Assembly (NCBI GenBank): GCA_018380885.1
Contig: JAGZSY010000004.1
Location: forward strand, 1 to 64,000
Length of the DNA: 64,000 nucleotides
Direction: 5' to 3'
Source of the DNA: Enterocloster asparagiformis
GTDB taxonomy: Bacteria; Bacillota; Clostridia; Lachnospirales; Lachnospiraceae
Shown: one piece after another, positions 51,444 through 59,471 of the stretch
Layout: the number at the start of each line of letters is the position of its first letter
Position numbering within the stretch: position 1 is the stretch's first letter
Program-made: the position numbers and the translations under genes
Notes under the pieces: generated by a model
What the model saw: the letters and a program-made list of their open reading frames with translations, nothing else
Told to the model about the DNA's origin: nothing
Database searches by the model: none

Positions 51444-51472
51444 TTTTCTTTTCTGGAAAAAACAGTTATAAT
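51444..51472 (+). promoter_or_regulatory. promoter of GlgX-like gene
   Basis: Weak TTTTCT (51444-51449), 17-bp spacer, perfect TATAAT (51467-51472). No LacI-type GAAACATGTTTC site is seen here. Confidence 0.5.
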
Positions 51473-51627
51473 AAACACGATATACAATTTTGTGTGGCGT
51501 GAAAGGCAGAGCTTTTTGCGGGGAAGCCATGGACCGCTGGGGGTGTTTGAGCGGCCTTGTGGAACAGATAGAGGCCCGGAAGCAGCGACGGCGGGCTTCG
51601 GCCAAGAGATGGAAGATGGAGGCCGGG

Positions 51628-53535
51628 ATGAAAAGTGAGTTTGTGATTGATCAGAGCGTTGCGGGGGAGTATCCGCTGGGGGCGGCGGCGACGGAGGGCG
51701 GTATGCATTTTTCCTTTGTGTATCCGGGAAAATGCTGCGCGGTTGTGCTCTACCGTTCCGGCGGGAAGGAGCCTTTGGCAAAATTTCCGTTTCCGGAGGA
51801 ACTGCGGACGGGGGATGTGTGGAGCGTGGCCATTGCCGGGGATTTCGCCGGAATCGAATACCTCTACGAGGCGGACGGACAGCTGAGGTCCGATCCCTGC
51901 GGGCGGCAGTTCTCGGGGCGGGAGCGCTGGGGGGATTTAAAGCGGACGGGTGCCGCGCTGCGGGCGGCGGCCCTGCCGGAGACAGAACCCTTCGACTGGG
52001 AGGGGGACCGTCCTTTGGAGATTCCCTATGAGGATTGTATTTTTTATCACATCCACCCAAGGGGCTTCACGCGCCACGCCTCCTCGGGAGTGGATCCGGC
52101 TAAACGGGGCACGTTCAGCGGGATTTTGGAAAAAATTCCCTATTTACAAGAGCTGGGCGTGACCACGCTGGAGATGCAGCCGCCTGTGGAATTTGACGAG
52201 GTGGTGCGGCCGGAGTGCGTGGACCGCAACCCGTACGGGGTTCAGGAACACGCGGACAAGCTGAATTACTGGGGTTATGCCCCGGCGCTGATGATGGCGC
52301 CCAAGGCCGCCTACAGCGCCGGTGTGAAGAGAGCGCCGGTGAGGGAGTTTAAGGAGCTGGTCAAGGGCCTGCACAGGGCCGGGCTGGAGCTGGTGATCGA
52401 GCTGTTTTTCGACGGAAAAGAGTACCCGGCGTATGCGCTGGAGACGGTCCGCTTCTGGGCGCGGGAGTTCCATGTGGACGGCGTGCGCCTGGTGGGCTAC
52501 GCGCCGCTTAAGCTTTTGGGAGCTGATCCGTATTTGCGGAGATTAAAGCTGCTGGCAGCCGGCTGGGACGGTGTGGACGGCGGCGCCGTAAAGCATCTGG
52601 CGGAGTGCGGCGAAGGGTTTATGCTGGAGATGCGCGGTTTCCTGAAGGGGGACGAGGGCAAGCTGGACAGCGCCGCGTTCTATACCCGCCGGAATCCGGC
52701 CGCGGTGGGCGCGGTCAACTATATGGCCGATGTCAACGGCTTCACGCTGATGGATATGGTATCCTACAACGGGAAGCACAACGAGGCCAACGGAGAGGGC
52801 AACCAGGATGGAACCGACTACAATCAGTCCTGGAATTGTGGGGCCGAGGGGATGACCCGGAAGAAAAAGGTGCTGGCCCTTCGCAGAAAACAGCTGCGCA
52901 ACGCGATCCTGCTGCTGTTTTTAAGCCAGGGAACGCCGCTTCTTCTGTCCGGCGACGAGTTCGGGCAGACCAAGAAGGGAAACAACAACTCCTACTGCCA
53001 GGACAATGAGATTTCCTGGCTGAACTGGGGGCTTTTGAAGAACAACGGGGATATTTGGCAGTTTGTAAAGACAGCCATTGCGTTCAGGAAAAAACATCCG
53101 GTCTTTCACATGAGACAGGAGCCGGCGCTGATGGACTACAAGTCCTGCGGGATGCCGGACGTCTCCTACCACGGGGTAAAGGCGTGGTATCCGGAGTTCG
53201 ACGCCGCAAGACGCCAGCTGGGCGTGCTGTACTGCGGGGCCTACGGGGAGACTGCCGGCGGCGGCCATGACAATTATTTCTATGTGGCCTACAATATGCA
53301 CTGGACGCCCCAGGAATTTGCCCTCCCCAGCCTGCCGGGCGGCCTGGTGTGGCATCTGGCCGCGGACACGGACGACGTGGAGCACAACGGGTTTATGCCC
53401 GAGGGCAGCGAGCCGTTTCTGGAGGACCAGCGCAGGCTGACCGTGCAGCCCAGGTCCATTGCCGTGGTCATGGGAAAGCCGGGGGAGCTTCCGGCGCAGA
53501 AGGAAAAACGTGGGAAGCGGGAAAAAAAAGGATGA
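51628..53535 (+). CDS. GlgX/isoamylase-like GH13 protein with apparently lost catalytic residues
   Basis: 635 residues from ATG 51628 (SD GGAGG; longer frame from 51490 is less supported). An N-terminal CBM48-like domain (1-130) precedes a GH13 glycogen-debranching-type barrel. The late half is strongly GlgX-like: VSYNGKHNEANGEGNQDG, LLFLSQGTPLLLSGDEFG, then TKKGNNNSYCQDN. But at the catalytic sites region I reads VIELFFDG for DVVFNH, region II GVRLVGYA for GFRFDLA (nucleophile Asp lost), region III LLAAGWDG for IAEPWD (Glu to Ala), and region IV MADVNGFTL for THDGFTL (Asp to Asn). A non-catalytic binder or regulator is inferred. The downstream terminator and distinct promoter make it a separate unit. 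Confidence 0.85.
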   Translation: MKSEFVIDQSVAGEYPLGAAATEGGMHFSFVYPGKCCAVVLYRSGGKEPLAKFPFPEELRTGDVWSVAIAGDFAGIEYLYEADGQLRSDPCGRQFSGRERWGDLKRTGAALRAAALPETEPFDWEGDRPLEIPYEDCIFYHIHPRGFTRHASSGVDPAKRGTFSGILEKIPYLQELGVTTLEMQPPVEFDEVVRPECVDRNPYGVQEHADKLNYWGYAPALMMAPKAAYSAGVKRAPVREFKELVKGLHRAGLELVIELFFDGKEYPAYALETVRFWAREFHVDGVRLVGYAPLKLLGADPYLRRLKLLAAGWDGVDGGAVKHLAECGEGFMLEMRGFLKGDEGKLDSAAFYTRRNPAAVGAVNYMADVNGFTLMDMVSYNGKHNEANGEGNQDGTDYNQSWNCGAEGMTRKKKVLALRRKQLRNAILLLFLSQGTPLLLSGDEFGQTKKGNNNSYCQDNEISWLNWGLLKNNGDIWQFVKTAIAFRKKHPVFHMRQEPALMDYKSCGMPDVSYHGVKAWYPEFDAARRQLGVLYCGAYGETAGGGHDNYFYVAYNMHWTPQEFALPSLPGGLVWHLAADTDDVEHNGFMPEGSEPFLEDQRRLTVQPRSIAVVMGKPGELPAQKEKRGKREKKG

Positions 53536-53544
53536 CATGAGGGG

Positions 53545-53575
53545 CCGGATACCGTTTGGTATCCGGTCTGTTTTT
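53545..53575 (+). terminator. terminator after GlgX-like gene
   Basis: CCGGATACC / GGTATCCGG perfect 9-bp stem, GTTT loop, then TCTGTTTTT. The gap 53536-53800 also has the next promoter. Confidence 0.88.
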
Positions 53576-53727
53576 ATGGGGCGGACCGGACGGGGAGCGT
53601 GTCCGCAGAGCGCCGGCCGTTTTGGCGCACCATGGCAAGTTTCGGCGCTGTGTGCCGGTACTACATAAACGGAACGGGGGAAACAAATGATTTAGACCAA
53701 TTATAGTTATAAGTAAGACTTTCCGTA

Positions 53728-53755
53728 TTGCTTTCAGTATCCATTGTGGTAAAAT
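53728..53755 (+). promoter_or_regulatory. promoter of M20 peptidase gene
   Basis: TTGCTT (53728-53733), 16-bp spacer, TAAAAT (53750-53755). Confidence 0.55.
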
Positions 53756-53800
53756 AAGGCATAGCAAAACGGACAGATATCTATACAAAGGAGGAGAACT

Positions 53801-55000
53801 ATGCTGGATCGACACGCATTGGATTACGTCAACGGTTTGGAACAGGAAGCGCTGGAACTGCTAAAGGAGCTTGCCCAAATCCCCGCGCCTTCGGGCAAGG
53901 AGGAAAAGCGGGCGGTTTTTTGCCGGGATTGGCTGCAGTCTCACGGGGCGGAGGGAGTTTTCATCGACGAAGCGCTGAATGTGGTTTACCCTGTGGGAAC
54001 GGAGGAAAACAAGCCTGTGGTGGTGTTCGCGGCCCATACGGACGTCGTGTTTCCGGATGAAACGCCCCTTCCCCTGAAGGAGGAGGGCGGGGTGATCCGC
54101 TGTCCGGGAATCGGTGACGACACGGCCTGTGTGGTGGCGCTTCTGATGGCGGCGCGGTACGTGGCGGAGCAGAAGCTTCAGCCTCAGGGCCCCGGAATCC
54201 TGTTCGTGTGGAATTCATGCGAGGAGGGACTGGGAAATCTGAAGGGAACGAGGCGGATTTGCAAGGATTATGAGGGGCGCATCCAGGCCTTTATCAGCTT
54301 TGACTGCAAGATCAACGAGTTTATCCACCAGGCGGTGGGCTCCCAGCGCTACCGGCTGCGCGTGCGCACCAGGGGCGGCCATTCATACTACGCGTTCGGG
54401 GAGAAGAACGCCATCGCGGAGCTGGCGCGGATCATTGCCAGGCTCTATGAGATTCAGGTGCCTCACGGCGGAAAGACGACCTTTAACGTGGGCATGATTT
54501 CCGGCGGCACCTCGGTGAACACCATCGCCCAGGAGGCGGAGGCCCTGTATGAATTCCGCTCAGACTGCCGGGAGGATTTACAGATTATGGAAGAAAAATT
54601 CCGGGAGGTGATGGAAGAGGCCGGAAAGACCGAAGATGTACAGGTGGATTACGAAGTGGTCGGCATCCGCCCCTGCGGAGCCGCAAAAGACCCGGAGCGC
54701 CAGAAGGAGCTGGAACACCGGGCCCTGTGGGCGGTGTACCGGACGCTGGGGTATTTCCCCATGCCCAGAAAGGCTTCCACAGATTGCAATATCCCGATGT
54801 CATTGGGAATCCCCAGCGTGTGCGTGGGCTCCTTTATGGGGGAGGGAGCCCACACCCGCGAGGAGTATTTGCAGGCCGATTCCTTAAAGGGCGGGCTGGG
54901 GATTGCTCTCGATCTGGTTTTGGGCTACTGCCGGGACGACGACGGCGGGGAGGTCTGGTCGCTGCTGCGCCCGGAGGGAGAGGGAAATTCTACTCCGTGA
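53801..55000 (+). CDS. M20-family metallopeptidase
   Basis: 399 residues. VVVFAAHTDVVFPD (first metal His and Asp), GIGDDTACVVALL (bridging Asp), WNSCEEGLGNLKGT (general base Glu pair) and TDCNIPMSLGIP mark the M20 zinc peptidase core with an inserted dimerisation lid (RTRGGHSYYAFGEKNAIAEL). It should release or process a dipeptide or acyl-amino acid in the cytosol. SD AAAGGAGGAG precedes ATG 53801. It meets the WYL gene tail-to-tail with an 11-bp overlap. Confidence 0.93.
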   Translation: MLDRHALDYVNGLEQEALELLKELAQIPAPSGKEEKRAVFCRDWLQSHGAEGVFIDEALNVVYPVGTEENKPVVVFAAHTDVVFPDETPLPLKEEGGVIRCPGIGDDTACVVALLMAARYVAEQKLQPQGPGILFVWNSCEEGLGNLKGTRRICKDYEGRIQAFISFDCKINEFIHQAVGSQRYRLRVRTRGGHSYYAFGEKNAIAELARIIARLYEIQVPHGGKTTFNVGMISGGTSVNTIAQEAEALYEFRSDCREDLQIMEEKFREVMEEAGKTEDVQVDYEVVGIRPCGAAKDPERQKELEHRALWAVYRTLGYFPMPRKASTDCNIPMSLGIPSVCVGSFMGEGAHTREEYLQADSLKGGLGIALDLVLGYCRDDDGGEVWSLLRPEGEGNSTP

Positions 55001-55991
55001 CCTCGTAAAACAGATGGTGCTGGCGCCTGACCCGGTCGCGAATCTGGCGCAGAAAGGGTTCGGGCCCCAGCACCTGGACCACCGGCCCGAAGGATAGCAC
55101 TTCGATGAGCAGCTCCGTCTCGTCTGCCATATCGTAGTAGATGGAGCAGATCCAGGCTTTTTCCTCCTCATCATATTCCGTGTGCTTTTCATAGTTGGCA
55201 AAGTGCAGCATACAGCGCTCCAGGGAGTTGCGCTCCCCGCTGATTTTCAGGCGCACGGGCTCCGGGGCCTTGCCGGAGCTGGTAAAGCGCAGCTTTGCGG
55301 CCTCGGGCGGCACCGCCTCGCCGCCGGGGGCGCAGACCTGGATGCGGGCCATATTGAGAAGGATGGAGCGGGAGAAACGCCCGTGGGACCGCCGCAGGCA
55401 GATCAGGCGGAACTTGTCGTCCTTGGAGGAATACTGAAGCTGGCAGGGCGCCACCTCGAAGGCGGACCTGCCGTTTTTGGGCCCCTGGTAGATGACCTTC
55501 AGGGTTCTGTTTTGCTCCAACGCCTCCAGCACGGTGTGGAAATTTTTCCGGTAGAGCGCGGAGGCGTAGTCGTCGCCGTCCAGATAGCGGTCAAAGTAGC
55601 GGAAATCCTCCGGGTGGTACAGCGCGTCGACGTCCTCCAGGGCCGCTTTCATTTCGTCCAGCTGGCTGTCCGTGAGGAACAGACAGATGCGGGGATCGGT
55701 CAGGACGGCTTTTAGCCAGGACTTCTGGCAGACGGTTAAGGGCGGCTTCATGCGGTCGGGATGATGCAGCAACGGGGTCCAGGAGCCATCCTCTCTCTGT
55801 TCAAACAGCGCCCAGGAGCCGCCGGTCAGCTTGGGCACAATGGTCAGATTGCTTTCCCGGTAGCTGTAAGCCGCGCAGACGGCATCCATGTCCCGGCGCG
55901 TCAGGGGCGAGCGGGCTCCCGCCTCCAGCATGCGGCGCACCACATAGTAGTAGCGCCCGTAAATCTTGTCAAACAATTCTGAAGCCATCAT
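54990..55991 (-). CDS. WYL-domain protein 1
   Basis: 333 residues. Central/C-terminal WYL domain (about 165-235: LKVIYQGPKNGRSAFEVAP, then LQYSSKDDKFRLICLRR) and a WCX-like tail (from about 255, RNSLERCMLHFANYEK to FYEVTE); the first 120 residues are helical with no clear winged helix. WYL proteins act as regulators that sense nucleic acids or nucleotides. Its ATG overlaps the stop of the neighbouring WYL gene (ATGA), so they are coupled and may form heteromers. Confidence 0.8.
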   Translation of the reverse strand: MMASELFDKIYGRYYYVVRRMLEAGARSPLTRRDMDAVCAAYSYRESNLTIVPKLTGGSWALFEQREDGSWTPLLHHPDRMKPPLTVCQKSWLKAVLTDPRICLFLTDSQLDEMKAALEDVDALYHPEDFRYFDRYLDGDDYASALYRKNFHTVLEALEQNRTLKVIYQGPKNGRSAFEVAPCQLQYSSKDDKFRLICLRRSHGRFSRSILLNMARIQVCAPGGEAVPPEAAKLRFTSSGKAPEPVRLKISGERNSLERCMLHFANYEKHTEYDEEEKAWICSIYYDMADETELLIEVLSFGPVVQVLGPEPFLRQIRDRVRRQHHLFYEVTE

Positions 55992-57352
55992 ACGTCCTCC
56001 GCGTTCCCGCCGCTGTCTTGGCAGTACATTTCATACATTTTTTCCCAGTCATAAGTGACCTTGGCCACCGCAAAGCGGTTGCTGCCCTGGATGTCCAGGA
56101 TGCGGCCGGTAAAGGTTTTCACCCAGGAGAGCATCTCGTTGGTGTCGAAAAATGCCCCGGTGTAGAGAAACTCATTGTCCCGTATTTTTTGAATCTCCCC
56201 GCCCCGGCCTTCGCGGTACAGCCGGTCCAGCACATAGGCTTCCTTCTCCTCGTTGATACGAAGCTTGATACAGATTTCCTCCAGGCGGCCGTTTCCGGAA
56301 AAGGACACGCCCCAGAGCCGGTCCAGGTTACGCCTCAGAAGGTCCTGCTTGCGGCAATAGTCCGGCCGGATGTCCAACAGCTCGACGCCGCTCATGGAGT
56401 CCAGCCGTATGTTGGTGAATCTCCGCGTGTCCTTGTGGTACAGACAGACGTACCGCCGTCCGGTGCGGGTGCTGACAAAGATTTTCAGGGGCAGCCCGCT
56501 GCCGCGGGAAACGTTCCCGGTCCGGCCGCTGCGGTTGGTGTAGGCGATTGCGCGGCCGTCCTTCATGGCGGTCAGCACATCCGCCAGCACCCTGTCCTCC
56601 AGGGTGTGGACGATAAACTGGTGTTTGAACTGAAAAAATTCGTTGTCCGTCTCCTCGCGGTCCAGGATGGTGCTGCCGATAAAGCCGAAGGGCGCGGTTC
56701 CCTGGAAGAATTTCACCGCGGTGACCACGCGGCTCCAGGTGGAGGAGGAGCTCTCCCGCCCGGAGGCCGGCCTGTCCTGCTCGGGCGCCAGCAGGGGAGC
56801 CAGGCGGTAGCGGAGCTGCTTCTTGTCCTTGTCCGCGCGCAGCAGACCCAGCGCCTCGTACTCTTTGAGCTTGAGGCGCACGGTCTGGCTGTCGAATACC
56901 ACGCCGTAATCCGCCGCGATGCGGTCGCAGAGCTCGCCGGCGGTAAGCCCCCGGGGGGCAGGTTCCGGTCCGGCGCCTTGGTTTGCCGCCTGCGGTTCGC
57001 CTGACGGCGGGGGATCCGGCGCGCGCTTCTCGTCCTCAACCATTTGGTCCAGCAGAAAAAAATGCAGCATCAGGTCGTTGTCCGTGAAGCTCTTGGACTT
57101 CCAGGCCGTGTAGAGCGGGTTCTGGGGAATCTCCTTGCTGTCCACGTTGATGTACACGTGCTTGCCCCTGGGCGTGTAGTCCGCCCGGGTGTAATCCGCC
57201 AGCCAGCTCTCGATGCGGCGGCGCTCGTTGTCGTAGGTGCGCGCGCTCTTGCCTTCAAATTCTGTGCGGGCCTTGAAGCCGTATATGTAAAACTGCCGCA
57301 TATAGTCGCGTATGCGGTCGAAATTCTTGATCAATTCCTGAAATTCTGCCAT
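55988..57352 (-). CDS. WYL-domain protein 2, with helix-turn-helix-like middle
   Basis: 454 residues. An N-terminal helical part (FQELIKNFDRIRDYMRQFY, then ARTYDNERRRIESWLADY), a Pro/Gly/Ala-rich linker (about 120-140), a winged-helix-like segment (LTAGELCDRIAADYGVVFDS, QTVRLKLKEYEALGLL), then a WYL domain (from about 265, with PLKIFVSTRTGRRYVCLYHK) and a WCX-like tail. SD GGGGAAGGG before the start. Overlapping start with WYL protein 1. Binding target unknown. Confidence 0.8.
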   Translation of the reverse strand: MAEFQELIKNFDRIRDYMRQFYIYGFKARTEFEGKSARTYDNERRRIESWLADYTRADYTPRGKHVYINVDSKEIPQNPLYTAWKSKSFTDNDLMLHFFLLDQMVEDEKRAPDPPPSGEPQAANQGAGPEPAPRGLTAGELCDRIAADYGVVFDSQTVRLKLKEYEALGLLRADKDKKQLRYRLAPLLAPEQDRPASGRESSSSTWSRVVTAVKFFQGTAPFGFIGSTILDREETDNEFFQFKHQFIVHTLEDRVLADVLTAMKDGRAIAYTNRSGRTGNVSRGSGLPLKIFVSTRTGRRYVCLYHKDTRRFTNIRLDSMSGVELLDIRPDYCRKQDLLRRNLDRLWGVSFSGNGRLEEICIKLRINEEKEAYVLDRLYREGRGGEIQKIRDNEFLYTGAFFDTNEMLSWVKTFTGRILDIQGSNRFAVAKVTYDWEKMYEMYCQDSGGNAEDV

Positions 57353-57386
57353 GGTATCCCTTCCCCTGAATGATCTTCAGCCCAAT

Positions 57387-58046
57387 CTAACTGTTCAAAA
57401 CAAGGTCGTCCCGGCTGAGCAGCATCTCAAAGGTAGCGTTTTTGGACTGGAGCAGATGTTCGTACATGGCCTCGGCGGCGGCCTTCCAGTCCTTTTTCAC
57501 ACAGGCCTTGACAATGGTCAGATGCTCGCTGCGGGTATCCTCCAGACGCTGCACCGCCCGCTGGCCTGTGATGATGCGGATGCGCTGGTTCTGGTTGTTG
57601 ATAATCTTAAAGTTCTCCTGGATATAGTGGTTGGGGACCGCGTTGTTCAAAAAATCGTGAAAATTGTCGTCAATCACAAAGAAGTTCTTGGAATCCTGGG
57701 TCAGGTCCATGCGCAGGAACTTCTGGTAATAGTCCATCAGCACATTCTCGTCCAGCGTGTAGCCGTAGTTTTGGATGCTGTAAGGCTCCAACAGCAGGCG
57801 AAGCTCGAACAGATTGTTTACCTCGCTGATGGACAGGCTGGACACAATAATGCCCTTTTTGGGCCGGATGGTGATCAGCCCTTCCTGCTCCAGGCGGCTC
57901 AGCGCATCGCGGATGGGCGTGCGGCTTACGTTAAAAGTTTCACATAGTATTTCCTCGTTGAGCAGCATACCCGGCGAATACTCGCAATTGATGATTTTTT
58001 CCTTAATGTTGTTGTAGGCCTGGGACTTCAAACTTTTTTTCACCAT
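57387..58046 (-). CDS. GntR-family regulator, FadR/FCD subtype
   Basis: 219 residues from ATG 58046 (SD GGAAGGAG). Winged helix (KSLKSQAYNNIKEKIINCEY, NEEILCETFNVSRTPIRDAL, SRLEQEGLITIRPKKGI) and all-helical FCD effector domain (LFELRLLLEPYSIQNYG, then DDNFHDFLNNAV with His, and later DTRSEHLTIVKAC with His, metal-binding). Such regulators sense carboxylates or sugar acids. Divergent from the alcohol dehydrogenase operon, its likely target. Confidence 0.9.
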   Translation of the reverse strand: MVKKSLKSQAYNNIKEKIINCEYSPGMLLNEEILCETFNVSRTPIRDALSRLEQEGLITIRPKKGIIVSSLSISEVNNLFELRLLLEPYSIQNYGYTLDENVLMDYYQKFLRMDLTQDSKNFFVIDDNFHDFLNNAVPNHYIQENFKIINNQNQRIRIITGQRAVQRLEDTRSEHLTIVKACVKKDWKAAAEAMYEHLLQSKNATFEMLLSRDDLVLNS

Positions 58047-58321
58047 ATTTGATAACGTCTCCTTCCGGGGTATTGGATACATCCCTAAATCCATTATAGT
58101 AAAAAATTTGCAAAAAGCCAAGGGCGGAGCGAGAAAAATGTGCGGATAAGGCAATAGGGATACTTTGTTGAATACAATACAAAGGGGATGGGGATATAAC
58201 AGCGCGCTGCAGGAAGGACGAATTGGCGGAGAAAAATGCAGCGGAACCGTATGAGTTGGTTAAAAGTTATAAAAATAACAATGATTGCACAAAAAAATAA
58301 GCTAAATTTTTAAAAATCCTA

Positions 58322-58350
58322 TTGACAAAGGCGTACAAAAGGTATAGATT
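58322..58350 (+). promoter_or_regulatory. promoter of dehydrogenase-dipeptidase operon
   Basis: TTGACA (58322-58327), 17-bp spacer, TAGATT (58345-58350). Confidence 0.7.
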
Positions 58351-58354
58351 ATGA

Positions 58355-58379
58355 TGTATACAACAGATGGATACAACAG
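58355..58379. promoter_or_regulatory. possible GntR/FCD operator
   Basis: TGTATACA palindrome (58355-58362) and direct repeats ATACAACAG (58358-58366, 58371-58379) just downstream of the -10 box. GntR/FCD sites often have GTATAC cores. The rest of the 58047-58423 gap is AT-rich with no gene. Confidence 0.5.
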
Positions 58380-58423
58380 CTAAAAAGCCGTTGCGAAATT
58401 GAGAAAAAGGAGTTAATGCCACT

Positions 58424-59443
58424 ATGAAAGCTGTGTTTATTGAAAGCCCCGGCCAGGCGGTGATAAAGGATATTCCCCATCCGGTGAGAAAGCCGGGAGA
58501 AGCCCTGCTAAAGCTGCTTTACGGGGGAATTTGCGGTAGCGACCTGGGCTCATACAGGGGAACATTCGCATATTTTTCCTACCCCAGGACGCCGGGCCAC
58601 GAATTTTCTGCGGAGATTGTGGAGATCGACGAAAATGACCGGGGTTTGAAGCCGGGAATGATTGTTGTATGCAATCCGTACTTTAACTGCGGGGAGTGTT
58701 ACTCCTGCAAGCAGGGGCTTGTAAACGCCTGCATGAGCAACCAGACCATGGGCGTACAGCGCGAGGGGGCATTTTCAGAGTATATCACCATGCCGCTGGA
58801 CCGCATTTACGACGGAAAAGGGCTGGATCCCATGGTTTTGGCCATTATTGAGCCGCTCTGCATCAGCTACCACGGCGTGAAACGGGCCGAGGTGAAGGCG
58901 GGGGACAAGGTGCTGATCGTGGGAGCCGGCACCATCGGAATATTGGCCGCCGTGGCGGCAAAACAGAAGGGGGCTGAAGTATACATCGCGGACGTATCGG
59001 AGGTAAAGCTGGGCTACGCCAGGGATTTCGGCGTGGACGGCGTGGTGCTGGCCGACGGGCCCCAGGCTTATGAGAAAGCGGTGCGGGAGATCACGGGAGG
59101 AAATGGGTTTGATGTGACCATCGAGGCGGTGGGACTTCCCTCCACCTTCCAGAACTGCATCGACGCGGCCGCCTTCGGCGGGCGCATGGTGCTGATCGGC
59201 GTGGGCAAGGAAAATCTGGATTTCAACTTTACCATGATCCAGAAGAAAGAGCTGAACGTGTTCGGCTCCCGCAACGCCCTGAAGCCGGATTTCCTGGAGC
59301 TGATCGACCTGGTGAAGGCGGGCCGGATTCCCCTTGAAAAGATCATCACGGACGTCTATAAGTTCGACCAGGCGCCGCGGGCCTTCCGGGAGCTGAGCGA
59401 AAACGCGGGGCGCATGCTGAAGGTCATCATCGATTTTACCTGA
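58424..59443 (+). CDS. zinc-dependent medium-chain alcohol/polyol dehydrogenase
   Basis: 339 residues. MDR superfamily: GGICGSDLGSYRG (catalytic Cys), PGHEFSAEIVEI (GHE), the structural-zinc lobe NCGECYSCKQGLVNAC with four cysteines, and VLIVGAGTIGILAAV Rossmann motif (GxGxxG). Similar to sorbitol, galactitol-phosphate or L-idonate-type dehydrogenases. It oxidises a polyol, sugar acid or threonine with NAD(P)+. Operon head, with two dipeptidases behind (28 and 14 bp), which is an unusual mix. Confidence 0.9.
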   Translation: MKAVFIESPGQAVIKDIPHPVRKPGEALLKLLYGGICGSDLGSYRGTFAYFSYPRTPGHEFSAEIVEIDENDRGLKPGMIVVCNPYFNCGECYSCKQGLVNACMSNQTMGVQREGAFSEYITMPLDRIYDGKGLDPMVLAIIEPLCISYHGVKRAEVKAGDKVLIVGAGTIGILAAVAAKQKGAEVYIADVSEVKLGYARDFGVDGVVLADGPQAYEKAVREITGGNGFDVTIEAVGLPSTFQNCIDAAAFGGRMVLIGVGKENLDFNFTMIQKKELNVFGSRNALKPDFLELIDLVKAGRIPLEKIITDVYKFDQAPRAFRELSENAGRMLKVIIDFT

Positions 59444-59471
59444 TTCAGGCAGAAAAACAGGAGGTACGGCG

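Noticed and set aside
51490..51627. 46-residue upstream extension of the GlgX-like protein
   Set aside because: No good SD at 51490 and the stretch looks non-homologous; ATG 51628 follows GGAGG.
54990..57352. anti-phage defence locus marked by WYL proteins
   Set aside because: No nuclease, restriction, CBASS, BREX or retron gene is adjacent.
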